Origin: Gemmatimonadaceae bacterium
GTDB lineage: Bacteria > Gemmatimonadota > Gemmatimonadetes > Gemmatimonadales > Gemmatimonadaceae
DNA length: 39,704 nt
NCBI GenBank assembly: GCA_026786185.1
Contig: JAJAYP010000165.1
Location: 1-39,704 of the forward strand
Reading direction: 5' to 3'
Part shown: positions 25,392 through 33,133 of the stretch, in pieces
Layout: every line of letters starts with the position of its first letter
Position numbering within the stretch: the first letter of the stretch is position 1
Position numbers and translations under genes: made by a program
The notes under the pieces: model-generated
Database searches by the model: none
Told to the model about the DNA's origin: nothing
What the model saw: the letters and a program-made list of their open reading frames with translations, nothing else

Positions 25392-26180
25392 ATGGACCTC
25401 GGTCTCGGTGGCAAGGTCGCACTCGTCGCGGCGTCCAGTCGCGGACTGGGGCGCGCGGTGGCGGAGGAACTCGCACGCGAGGGTGCGCGCGTGGTGGTGT
25501 GCGCTCGGGGCGACGCGGCATTGCGCGAGACTGCCGACGCGATCCGGGCGCTGGGTGGGGAGGTCGAGGCGATCACGGGCGACGTCAGTCACCCGGCTGA
25601 CGTGGCGCGTATCGTCGAGTCGGCGACCCGCGCGTTCGGTCGCGTCGACATTCTTGTGACGAATGGAGGTGGCCCGCCGGCGGGTCCGTTCGAATCGCAT
25701 TCGGCCGATGCGTGGCACGAGGCGGTTCGCCAGAATCTGGACAGCGTCGTGGAGTTGACGCGCGCCGTGCTGCCGGGGATGAAGGAGCGTCGTTGGGGAC
25801 GCATCATCAACGTGACGTCGATCGCGGTGAAGCAGCCTGTCGACAACCTCATCCTGTCCAACAGCGTGCGCGCGGCGGTCACCGGGTTCGCGCGCACGCT
25901 GGCGAACGAGGTCGCGCCGTTCGGCATCACCGTCAACTGCGTGATGCCAGGCTACACGCGCACGCAGCGGGTGGACGAGCTCGCGGCGCGCAACGCGACG
26001 CTGCGCGGGACGTCGGCCGAGGCGCAGGTCGCCGTGTGGGAAGGGCAGATTCCCATGGGGCGTCTTGGTCGGCCCGACGAGTTCGCAGCGATGGTAGCCT
26101 TTCTCGCGTCGGAGCGCGCGAGCTACACCACGGGTGCATCCATTCCCGTCGACGGTGGGTGGATCCGCTCCCTGGTCTGA
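25392..26180 (+). CDS. SDR-family oxidoreductase with altered catalytic residues
   Basis: This 262-residue protein is a classical-length short-chain dehydrogenase: a Rossmann start with ASSRGLGRA at 14-22, GDV at 63-65, NGGG at 91-94, Asn115, and Ser143 in NVTSIA. The C-terminal MPGYTRTQ and FLASERASYTTGASIPVDGG blocks are present. The usual catalytic YxxxK at positions 156 and 160 is replaced by Ser156 and Arg160 (LSNSVRAAV), with normal spacing from Ser143. The fold should still bind NAD(P), but the standard proton-transfer chemistry is missing or changed. It is coupled to the cupin gene two bases upstream. It could be an atypical enzyme or a binding protein. Confidence 0.92.
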   Translation: MDLGLGGKVALVAASSRGLGRAVAEELAREGARVVVCARGDAALRETADAIRALGGEVEAITGDVSHPADVARIVESATRAFGRVDILVTNGGGPPAGPFESHSADAWHEAVRQNLDSVVELTRAVLPGMKERRWGRIINVTSIAVKQPVDNLILSNSVRAAVTGFARTLANEVAPFGITVNCVMPGYTRTQRVDELAARNATLRGTSAEAQVAVWEGQIPMGRLGRPDEFAAMVAFLASERASYTTGASIPVDGGWIRSLV

Positions 26181-26181
26181 C

Positions 26182-26697
26182 TCAGAACGGCAGGTCGTCG
26201 TCGTCGTGCGGGGGCGCGTCGTCGAATGGGGGCCGGTTCATCGACGAGGGGACACTGTCGTGGGAGCCTGCGGACTTCTCGCTCCCACTCGGCTTCCGAG
26301 GTGCCGACGCCGGATAGGGGCTGGGCGACCCATCGCGTGAAGGCCAGATCACGCCTTCACAGCCCGGCCCGCCGCGCTCCTTCGGCTTGTTGCGGCACTT
26401 GAAATCGGGCGCGCGCGGATTCCGCTTGGACGTGCGGTCATCCCACATCGGGCCGCCGCACAGTGGGCAGGCGGGCATGCCCGGCGCCACCGGACCGGAG
26501 GGCGCGGCAGCCGGTGCAGCCTCGGCCGGCTTTGCGCCGCGCGGGGGCCAGACCACCCCGTCGCACTCGCGGTCCTTGCACTTGAAGTCGGGGGCCTTGG
26601 GGTTCTTCTTCCCGACCCGGTTATCCCACATCGGCCCCTCGCATTTGGGGCAGTTGGGAAGCTGCGTCGCGTCGGCGGGCTGCTGTTGTTCGGTCAT
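26182..26697 (-). CDS. Double zinc-ribbon protein with SSB-like acidic tip
   Basis: This 171-residue protein contains two copies of a zinc-ribbon unit: Cys16, 19, 40, 45 and Cys77, 80, 101, 113. Each has the pattern CPxC, GPMWDxR, NPxAPDFKC and GV(V/I)WP. An Ala/Pro linker joins them, and a disordered, Pro/Ser-rich tail ends in DDDDLPF. The ribbons resemble those attached to topoisomerases and nucleases that touch single-stranded DNA. The last residues resemble the acidic C-terminal tip of SSB, which recruits DNA repair proteins. A role in DNA metabolism is therefore inferred. The stop lies one base from that of the convergent SDR gene. Confidence 0.85.
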   Translation of the reverse strand: MTEQQQPADATQLPNCPKCEGPMWDNRVGKKNPKAPDFKCKDRECDGVVWPPRGAKPAEAAPAAAPSGPVAPGMPACPLCGGPMWDDRTSKRNPRAPDFKCRNKPKERGGPGCEGVIWPSRDGSPSPYPASAPRKPSGSEKSAGSHDSVPSSMNRPPFDDAPPHDDDDLPF

Positions 26698-26808
26698 GAC
26701 GGGCGGAGTGGAACGGAGGTCGGTTGCACCTCCACCAACATAGCGCAGGCGTCCGTCAGCGTGCGGGTGCTGCGCGAGCGAGTCGGCGCGGCGCGAGTCT
26801 GTCGGCGC

Positions 26809-26994
26809 TCAGTGGTTGCTGTCAGCGCCCCGCAACTCGTACTTGAGCTGAAGGGCGGCCATCCGCTGGACCAGTTCCTGGAACTGATCGTCGGGCATCT
26901 CCGCGCAGCTCGGCCGAAGCCGTCGACGCAACTCCGCCTCGATGCGTTCGAGTCGATCGGCGCGCGCGTGAAGAGTCAATTCGGCGATTCTCAT
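26809..26994 (-). CDS. Small helical protein of unknown function
   Basis: This short frame encodes about 61 residues from the ATG at 26994. It is highly charged and helical (RADRLERIEAELRRRL, then DDQFQELVQRMAALQLKYEL), with no signal peptide. Its codon pattern looks coding on this strand, whereas the plus-strand frame here is only an upstream extension of the zinc peptidase frame. The frame continues to 27033. It could be a small regulator or an interaction module. The evidence is compositional only. Confidence 0.5.
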   Translation of the reverse strand: MRIAELTLHARADRLERIEAELRRRLRPSCAEMPDDQFQELVQRMAALQLKYELRGADSNH

Positions 26995-27177
26995 CCGGGT
27001 CGGACGAAGGGGAACGGGACACTCGGGAGCCATCGACGAGACAGTGCTCGATGCAAGACGCGCCGACGTCAGGAGTTGTCACGGCCGTGTTTGCCAAGCC
27101 GCTCCGCGAACGAACTCAGCGTGCCGGTCGGAAAATTGCTTTGCACGCGATTATCACCACGCACACAGAGGATTGCG

Positions 27178-28014
27178 ATGCGCTTCGGATCTGGGGGACG
27201 CAGCTCGAACGTCGAGGACAAGCGAGGACTGGGCGGCAGGGCGGGCATGGGAATCGGAGGCACGGTCGTGCTGCTCGTCCTCAGCCTCGTCTTCGGACGT
27301 GACTTCATCGGCGAGTCCGGCTTGCAACCGGGGGTGACGTCGACATCGGGTGGTGGCTTGTCGGCGGCGGACTCCGCTCGCGAGGAGCCGCAGGTCGTGT
27401 TCGTGGGCCAGGTGCTCGACGATGCGCAGCGGACGTGGGCCACGCTGCTTCCGAAGTATGGCGCGCAGTATCGCGACGCGAAGCTCGTGCTCTTTCGCGA
27501 TGCGACCGCCACCGGATGCGGCACGGGGCAGTCGGCGATGGGTCCGTTCTACTGCCCGCTGGACGAGAAGGTCTACATCGACCTCGGCTTCTACGACGAG
27601 CTACAGCGCCGGCTCGGCGCATCGGGCGACTTCGCGCAGGCGTACGTGATCGCGCATGAGATCGGACACCATGTGCAGCATCTGCTGGGCACCGATCAAC
27701 AGGTGCGCCGCGCACAACAGGGCGATCCGGGCTCGGCGAACCAGTACTCGGTACGGCTCGAGCTTCAGGCCGACTGCTTCGCCGGCGTGTGGGGTCGCTC
27801 GACGGAGCAGCGCAACAATCTCAGTCAGGGCGACATCGAAGAGGGGATGAATGCGGCCGCTTCAGTCGGCGACGACCGAATCCTCCAGAAAACCGGCCGG
27901 AGCACGAACGTGGAGTCGTTCACCCACGGCTCGTCGGCGCAACGCGTGAGCTGGTTCAAGAAAGGGTTCGACTCGGGTGACCCGAAGGCGTGCGATACCT
28001 TTGCCGCGCGCTAG
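27178..28014 (+). CDS. Membrane-anchored neutral zinc metallopeptidase (YpfJ-like)
   Basis: This 278-residue protein begins with the family-typical segment MRFGSGGRSSNVEDKRG, followed by one transmembrane helix (about 27-45) and a soluble domain with the zincin motif HEIGHH (His160, Glu161, His164). Conserved GCGTGQSAMGPFYCPLD and LQADCFAGVW blocks also fit Pfam Zn_peptidase (PF04228). The frame is open from 26686, but the ATG at 27178 has an AGAGGA ribosome site about six bases upstream and matches the family start. The catalytic domain should face the periplasm. Physiological substrates of this family are poorly known. Confidence 0.95.
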   Translation: MRFGSGGRSSNVEDKRGLGGRAGMGIGGTVVLLVLSLVFGRDFIGESGLQPGVTSTSGGGLSAADSAREEPQVVFVGQVLDDAQRTWATLLPKYGAQYRDAKLVLFRDATATGCGTGQSAMGPFYCPLDEKVYIDLGFYDELQRRLGASGDFAQAYVIAHEIGHHVQHLLGTDQQVRRAQQGDPGSANQYSVRLELQADCFAGVWGRSTEQRNNLSQGDIEEGMNAAASVGDDRILQKTGRSTNVESFTHGSSAQRVSWFKKGFDSGDPKACDTFAAR

Positions 28015-28023
28015 GGCGCGCGG

Positions 28024-28126
28024 GCGTGCGGCGAGAGGCGAGAGGCGTGCGGCGAACTGACAACTGACAGCTCCTTATTTCGAACGGTTCACGGTTCACG
28101 GTTCACGAGCAGTTTTCAGTTCGCCG
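28024..28126. repeat. Inverted repeat with internal tandem repeats between convergent genes
   Basis: CGGCGAACTGACAACTG (28050-28066) pairs with CAGTTTTCAGTTCGCCG (28110-28126) with a single mismatch in 17 positions. The loop holds three exact copies of CGGTTCA (28085-28105). Left of it, GCGTGCGGCGA is present twice (28024-28034, 28045-28055). The structure can act as a bidirectional terminator, but the nested repeats are unusual for a simple terminator and suggest a REP-like or small non-autonomous element. Confidence 0.7.
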
Positions 28127-28131
28127 GCCGC

Positions 28132-29517
28132 TCAAACAGCGTCACTCAGGCTCGTGAAGTTGAAGTCGCGAACCTTGAGCGTGGGGAACACCACGTTCCC
28201 GCCCGATTCGGTGCCCGCGATACGGTCGGCGCGGCCAATCATCTCCAGGTTATTCAGCATGAACAACGGGCTCTCGTTGAAGCGAAGATTCTTCACCGAT
28301 CGCGTCACCTTCCCGTTCTCGATCAGGAAGGTCCCATCCCGTGTGAGTCCGGTATACAGCACGGTGCGGGGATCGACCTGACGCAGATACCACAGCCGGG
28401 TGACGAGGATGCCGCGCGGGGTCGACGCGATCATCTGCTCGGTCGTCGCGTCTCCGCCTACCATCTTCACCGATCCCAGCCCGCCGTTCGGGCGCACGTT
28501 CTTCTTCTGCGCCCAGAAGCGTGAGTAGTTGAGCTGCTTCAGCACGCCGTTCTCGATCCAGACCTCGCGGCCGAGCGGGAGTCCTTCGCCAGTCCAGGGT
28601 TGGCCGAGCAGCTGCTGATCGGCGGGGTCGGAAAAGAGCGTGACCTTCGAATCAACGATCTTCTCGCCGATCTTCGTGCCGCCTCCCTGCTTGGCGAATG
28701 CCGAGCGTCCTTCGTCGGCGCTGCGCGCATCGAGGGAGAACGCCAGCAGCTGTACGAGATCGCCGACCGCCTGAGGTTCGAGGATCACCGTGTAGCGGCC
28801 TGGCTCGACGGCCACCGGATTGCGCGAGGCACGCGCTTTCTGGATGGCGCGATCGCTCACCGACTTGAAGTCGATCTGTCGCCAGTCCGGATGATCCGCC
28901 GCCGCCCAGCCGGAGCCGGTGCCGTCGTTGGTGCGGACGGTGAGCTGGTAGTTGGCGCTGGTAGAGGGAAAGTAGGCATACAACCCCGTGTTGGACGCGA
29001 TGGCGTTGTAGTTCGTGCCGGCGACGATGAAGCCAGCAGCCGCGAGATCTCCTGCCGCCTTCGCGGCGTCGATGGCCGTGCGCGCGGCCGCCGCGCGGTC
29101 GGCCGGGGTGAGATTCGCCGTCGAATCGAACCAGGAATCGACGTCGCCGTACTGCTGCGGAGGCAGCAACGGCATGTTCTCGGGATCATCTGGCGCAAGC
29201 TTCGCAATCGCCTCGCTCTGTCGCACGGCTCGCTCCACGCCGGCGGCCGAGAAATCGCTCGTCGTGACGACGGCGTGCTTGGGCCCGTATCCGCTTTGCA
29301 CCACGAGCTGCGAATTGCTCACGCCGCCCGAGGTCGAGATGCGATTGGCGGCGAAACGGATGTTGCCGGTGTACCCGCCGTTGAGCTGCACGCCGATGGT
29401 GTCAGCCTTCGACAGCTTCACGATGCGCTCGAGAAACGCCTGCGCCTCGGCCCGGGACATCATGTCGTTGGGCGACAGCGGGCTGTCCGTTCCGAACAGG
29501 CTTCTGGGGGCGCTCAT
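28132..29517 (-). CDS. TldE/PmbA-family protein (TldD partner)
   Basis: This 461-residue protein matches the TldE/PmbA branch of the TldD/PmbA family (U62): it lacks the HExxxH zinc motif and ends with conserved blocks such as ESPLFMLNNLEMIG and a final VPTLKV-type strand (VVFPTLKVRDFNF). In E. coli TldE forms a heterodimer with TldD, which degrades unfolded peptides and matures ribosomal peptides such as microcin B17. The start overlaps the stop of TldD copy 1 (ATGA), so the two are co-translated. Unlike its TldD neighbours it has no signal peptide. Confidence 0.92.
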   Translation of the reverse strand: MSAPRSLFGTDSPLSPNDMMSRAEAQAFLERIVKLSKADTIGVQLNGGYTGNIRFAANRISTSGGVSNSQLVVQSGYGPKHAVVTTSDFSAAGVERAVRQSEAIAKLAPDDPENMPLLPPQQYGDVDSWFDSTANLTPADRAAAARTAIDAAKAAGDLAAAGFIVAGTNYNAIASNTGLYAYFPSTSANYQLTVRTNDGTGSGWAAADHPDWRQIDFKSVSDRAIQKARASRNPVAVEPGRYTVILEPQAVGDLVQLLAFSLDARSADEGRSAFAKQGGGTKIGEKIVDSKVTLFSDPADQQLLGQPWTGEGLPLGREVWIENGVLKQLNYSRFWAQKKNVRPNGGLGSVKMVGGDATTEQMIASTPRGILVTRLWYLRQVDPRTVLYTGLTRDGTFLIENGKVTRSVKNLRFNESPLFMLNNLEMIGRADRIAGTESGGNVVFPTLKVRDFNFTSLSDAV

Positions 29518-31139
29518 GCCTTTCTCCCCGTGTTGATGACGTTGATGTTGCGGAAGCGGCTCGGCACGCAGCCGTGACTCACCGCATTCGATTGTGCAGG
29601 CTGTCCCTTTCCGTCGAAGAAGCTCGCGCCCATCTCATAGCTCGCGCGTCCACCCATCATGTCCAGGGCATTCCAGAATTCCGGCGTGCGTATCTGATAC
29701 GCGACGTCCTTCAACATGCCGATGACCTTTCCTCCCTTGATCTCATAGAACAACTGACCGCCGAACTGTGCGTTGTAGCGCTGCTGATCGATCGAGAAGC
29801 TGCCGTCGCCCACGATGCCGATGCCGCGATCGGTCGCGGCGATCAGGTCGTCCCAGCCCTGCTCCTTCGTGCCCGGGAGCTGCGAGACGTTCGGCATGCG
29901 CTGGAACTGCACGCTGCTCCAGTTGTCGCCATGACTGCACCCGTGGCTTCGCACGGGTCGCTTCTGGCTGGTGTACCACCAGTCCAGCATGGGCGCCTGC
30001 TCGCGCGTGGTCTGGTAGTCGTTGACGACACCCTCCTTGATGATCAGGAACTCGTCCGGCTTCACGCCGTCGTCGTCCCATCCGATCGTCGAGCATCCAC
30101 CTTCCTGCGAGCGATCGCCCTGGATGTTCAGCATGCTCGGCCCGTAACGGAACGAGCCGAGCTTCTCGCGCGGCGGCGCCAGGAAGCTCGTTCCAGCGTA
30201 GTTGGCCTCGTACCCCATGGCGCGATCGAGCTCGGTGGGATGCGCGATGCTCTCGTGAATGGTGAGCCACAGGTGGTTCGGATGCAGGATGAGATCGTAC
30301 CGACCCACGTCCACCCCCTTGGCCTTGAGCTTCTCGGCCGCCTCTTCGCCCCATTGCCGCGCATTCTCCACGGGCCTGGCGGCGACGAGGTATTCGTAGC
30401 CGCGCGCCATCGGCTGGATCACGTTGGTGCGCGTCTGGAAGTCGGAAAAGTCGGGCTTCACCGCCGTCGCGGCGAAGGGGAGCCAGCTGCGTATCACCGT
30501 CTGCGTCGTGAACGTCCCTTCCGTGTTCGCGTAGTTCTTCTCTTCCTTCACGAAGAACATGTTGCTGTTCACGAACTTCACCCCCGGCACCTTCATGGCT
30601 TCGGCATTCGCGCGGATGAGCAGGTCGGCCTTCTGCTCGATCGGCACGGTGAAGGGATCGATCGTGTGCGGGGTGACGTAGCGTCCATCCGGAGTGGGGC
30701 TGGCGGGTGCGAGGCGCACCCGGTCGGCCGCCGTCAGCGCATTGGCTTTCGCGATCGCCAGCGCCTCTTTCGTAGCCGCCACCACGCCGCTCTTCGTGAG
30801 ATCGCGAGAAGCGCCGAACCCCCACGTGCCCTTCACGAGCACCCGGACGCCGACGCCGAGGGTGTCCGTGTCGACCACGTTGATGATCTGCTGCTCGCGA
30901 GTGATGACGAAGTTGTTGCGGTAGCGTCCGATGCGGGCATCGGCGAACTCCGCCCCACCCATCGTCGCCGCGTTCAGCGCTTCGGTGAGCAGCTCCTTCG
31001 TCGCCGGATCCATTGCCGGCGGTTCGGACGGGGGAGACGCGCCGCGGGCGAGCGAATCGGCTCTCGCCAGTGCCGGCGCGCCCAGCGCGAGGGCGCCGGC
31101 GGCGGCGCCGGTTTTCAGGAAGTCACGCCTGGTGGTCAT
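29514..31139 (-). CDS. Tat-exported TldD-family metallopeptidase, copy 1
   Basis: This 541-residue protein begins with a twin-arginine signal (TTRRDFLK followed by an Ala-rich hydrophobic stretch ending ALARA). The catalytic zinc motif is HESIAH (His295, Glu296, His300), followed by PTELDR. A late Cys in AVSHGC fits the third zinc ligand of TldD. The longer open frame to 31193 would overlap the promoter, so the ATG at 31139 is preferred. It is co-translated with tldE and is a clear paralogue of the next upstream gene. By family knowledge it cleaves short or unfolded peptides through a narrow channel. A periplasmic location is predicted from the signal. Confidence 0.93.
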   Translation of the reverse strand: MTTRRDFLKTGAAAGALALGAPALARADSLARGASPPSEPPAMDPATKELLTEALNAATMGGAEFADARIGRYRNNFVITREQQIINVVDTDTLGVGVRVLVKGTWGFGASRDLTKSGVVAATKEALAIAKANALTAADRVRLAPASPTPDGRYVTPHTIDPFTVPIEQKADLLIRANAEAMKVPGVKFVNSNMFFVKEEKNYANTEGTFTTQTVIRSWLPFAATAVKPDFSDFQTRTNVIQPMARGYEYLVAARPVENARQWGEEAAEKLKAKGVDVGRYDLILHPNHLWLTIHESIAHPTELDRAMGYEANYAGTSFLAPPREKLGSFRYGPSMLNIQGDRSQEGGCSTIGWDDDGVKPDEFLIIKEGVVNDYQTTREQAPMLDWWYTSQKRPVRSHGCSHGDNWSSVQFQRMPNVSQLPGTKEQGWDDLIAATDRGIGIVGDGSFSIDQQRYNAQFGGQLFYEIKGGKVIGMLKDVAYQIRTPEFWNALDMMGGRASYEMGASFFDGKGQPAQSNAVSHGCVPSRFRNINVINTGRKA

Positions 31140-31178
31140 GGGTATCGGGGAAAAGGGTCGTTCACGACGGACACATCG

Positions 31179-31207
31179 ATTATACGACAGCACGAGGCCG
31201 GTGTTTC
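31179..31207 (-). promoter_or_regulatory. Sigma-70-like promoter of the tldD1-tldE operon
   Basis: On the minus strand a perfect TATAAT (31179-31184) is preceded after exactly 17 bases by GAAACA (31202-31207). Transcription would begin about 33 bases before the ATG at 31139. The promoter lies in the 141-base gap between the two tldD genes, so copy 1 and tldE can be expressed apart from copy 2. Confidence 0.65.
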
Positions 31208-31280
31208 GTTGGCGCGACGGCCGGACGGGATGGAATCATCGCCGTCACGACCCGGTGGCGGAACGCGCGCAGATCGCGGG

Positions 31281-32939
31281 TCACGCGGTCCTCCCCGTGT
31301 TCACCACATTCACGTTCCGGAACCGGCTCGGCGGGCAGCCATGACTCACCGCGTTCGACTGCCCGGGCTGTCCCTTGCCGTCGTTGAAGGTGCCACCCAT
31401 TTCCCAGCTCTTCGCACCGCCGAGGAGGTCGAGCGACTTCCAGAACTCGGGTGTTCGCATCTGGTAGGCGACGTCCTTCAGCATCCCGACGATCTTGCCG
31501 CCCCGGATCTCGTAGTAGAGCTGGCCGCCGAACTGCGCATTGTAGCGTTGCTGGTCGATGGAGTACGAACCACGGCTGAAGATGGCGATGCCGCGGTCGG
31601 TCGCGGCGATGAGGTCATCCCATCCCAGGTCCTTTTCTCCGGGCATGAGGGAGACATTCGGCATGCGCTGGAACTGGACGTCGGATGACCGCTGGGCGTA
31701 GGAGCAGCCGTGCGATCGCATCGGCTTCCCCTGCCGCGCGTACCACCAGTCGAGCATCGGCGCCTGTTCGCGCGTCGTCTGGTAGTCCACCAGTACGCCG
31801 CGGCGGATGATGTCGAATCGATCGGGCTCCACGCCTTCGTCGTCCCACCCGATCGCAGCAAGCGACCCGGGTTGATCGCGGTCACCAGTGATGTGCATGA
31901 GGGGCGAGCCGAACTGGAGCGTTCCCAGCACCTCGCGGGGCGGCGCGGCGAAGCTGGTGCCGGCGTAGTTGGCTTCGTAGCCGAGCGCGCGATCGAGCTC
32001 GGTGGGATGGGCGACCGATTCGTGAATGGTGAGGAACAGGTGGCTGGGGTGGAGCACCAGATCGTACCGGCCGACATCCACCGATCTCGCCTTCAGCTTT
32101 TCCGAGGCCTGCTCGCCCCAGAGACGTGCGTTCTCGACGGGCTTCTTCTCGAGGAGGTATTCGTATCCGCGACCCATCGGCGCGATCACCTCGCCACGCG
32201 ACTGGAAGTCGGTGCGGTCGGTGGACACGGCGGTCGCGGTGAACGGCATCCAGCTCCGGACGGCCGTCTGCTGCGTGAACGTGCCCTCGGAATTGGCGTA
32301 GCTCTTTTCCTCCTTCACGAAGAGCATCGAGCTGGTGACGAAGCGAACGTTCGGCGCCTTCAACGCCGCCGCGTTGGTGCGCAGCAGCAGGTCGGCCTTC
32401 TGCTCGATCGGCACGTCGAACGGATCAATGGTGTACGCCGTCTGCCAGCGCCCATCGCGCACGACGGGCGCTGGCGCCAGCCGCACCCGGTCCGATTCGG
32501 GCAGTCGGTTGGCGCGCGCGATGGCGACCGCTTCACGTGCGGCGGCCACGACGCCGGCCTTCGTGAGGTCGCGAGTGGCGCCGAATCCCCACGTACCCTG
32601 CACAAGCACCCGCACTCCGACGCCCATCGTGTCGCCCTCGGCCACGTTCACGATCTGCTGTTCCCGCGTGCTCACGGAGCTGTTCCGATAGCGTGACAGG
32701 CGAGCGTCGGCGAACTGCGCGCCGCCACTTCGTGCCGCATCGAGCGCCTCGAGCAGAAGCTCGCGGACCACGGGATCCATGGCCGGCGGGCGGAGGTCTG
32801 CACCGGGCTCCAGGCGATCATCCAGCGAACTGGCCATGGCCGCTGCCGGGGCAAGCGCGCCGGCGGCGGCCGCGAGCGCCGCTGCCGAGGTTGCGCCCGA
32901 GGTGACGGTGGCCAGGAATTTTCGGCGGCTCTGGTTCAT
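31281..32939 (-). CDS. Tat-exported TldD-family metallopeptidase, copy 2
   Basis: This 552-residue protein starts at ATG 32939 with a twin-arginine signal (QSRRKFLA and a long Ala-rich hydrophobic stretch). It has HESVAH (His306, Glu307, His311), PTELDR, and a C-terminal AVSHGC. It aligns along its full length with copy 1, including ERIGRYRNN/LSRYRNS, VGVRVLV.GTWGFGA and QRYNAQFGGQL, so the pair arose by tandem duplication. Only one tldE gene is present, so the two TldD proteins may share it, or copy 2 may work alone. The open frame to 33113 adds residues unlike a signal peptide. The gene is divergent from glgA. Confidence 0.92.
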   Translation of the reverse strand: MNQSRRKFLATVTSGATSAAALAAAAGALAPAAAMASSLDDRLEPGADLRPPAMDPVVRELLLEALDAARSGGAQFADARLSRYRNSSVSTREQQIVNVAEGDTMGVGVRVLVQGTWGFGATRDLTKAGVVAAAREAVAIARANRLPESDRVRLAPAPVVRDGRWQTAYTIDPFDVPIEQKADLLLRTNAAALKAPNVRFVTSSMLFVKEEKSYANSEGTFTQQTAVRSWMPFTATAVSTDRTDFQSRGEVIAPMGRGYEYLLEKKPVENARLWGEQASEKLKARSVDVGRYDLVLHPSHLFLTIHESVAHPTELDRALGYEANYAGTSFAAPPREVLGTLQFGSPLMHITGDRDQPGSLAAIGWDDEGVEPDRFDIIRRGVLVDYQTTREQAPMLDWWYARQGKPMRSHGCSYAQRSSDVQFQRMPNVSLMPGEKDLGWDDLIAATDRGIAIFSRGSYSIDQQRYNAQFGGQLYYEIRGGKIVGMLKDVAYQMRTPEFWKSLDLLGGAKSWEMGGTFNDGKGQPGQSNAVSHGCPPSRFRNVNVVNTGRTA

Positions 32940-33133
32940 TCGTCTGGATGTGATCGAGCGGACGATATCCGCGCGGAAGCGGCGCGGAGAGAGGGTGCGT
33001 CGATTCCCGGGTCTATGCGATGGCGATGCCTCTCGACATGTTGGATGCCGGCCAATGCGGACGCAACCTGGGCCCGCGTGGTGGGCGTATTTTTGCGCAT
33101 GTGCGTGAATCACTCATTGGCTCGTTCCACATC

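Noticed and set aside
26686-27177. N-terminal extension of the zinc peptidase frame
   Set aside because: The family-typical start with a ribosome site is at 27178; the upstream part has no signal or domain and overlaps a small minus-strand frame.
28085-28105. CGGTTCA triplet repeat as a CRISPR-like array
   Set aside because: The units are only seven bases, directly adjacent, without spacers and without cas genes nearby.
29574-31688. A 704-codon plus-strand frame across the tldD1 gene and the end of tldD2
   Set aside because: It spans two real genes and their promoter gap and encodes low-complexity Arg/His/Val-rich sequence without motifs.
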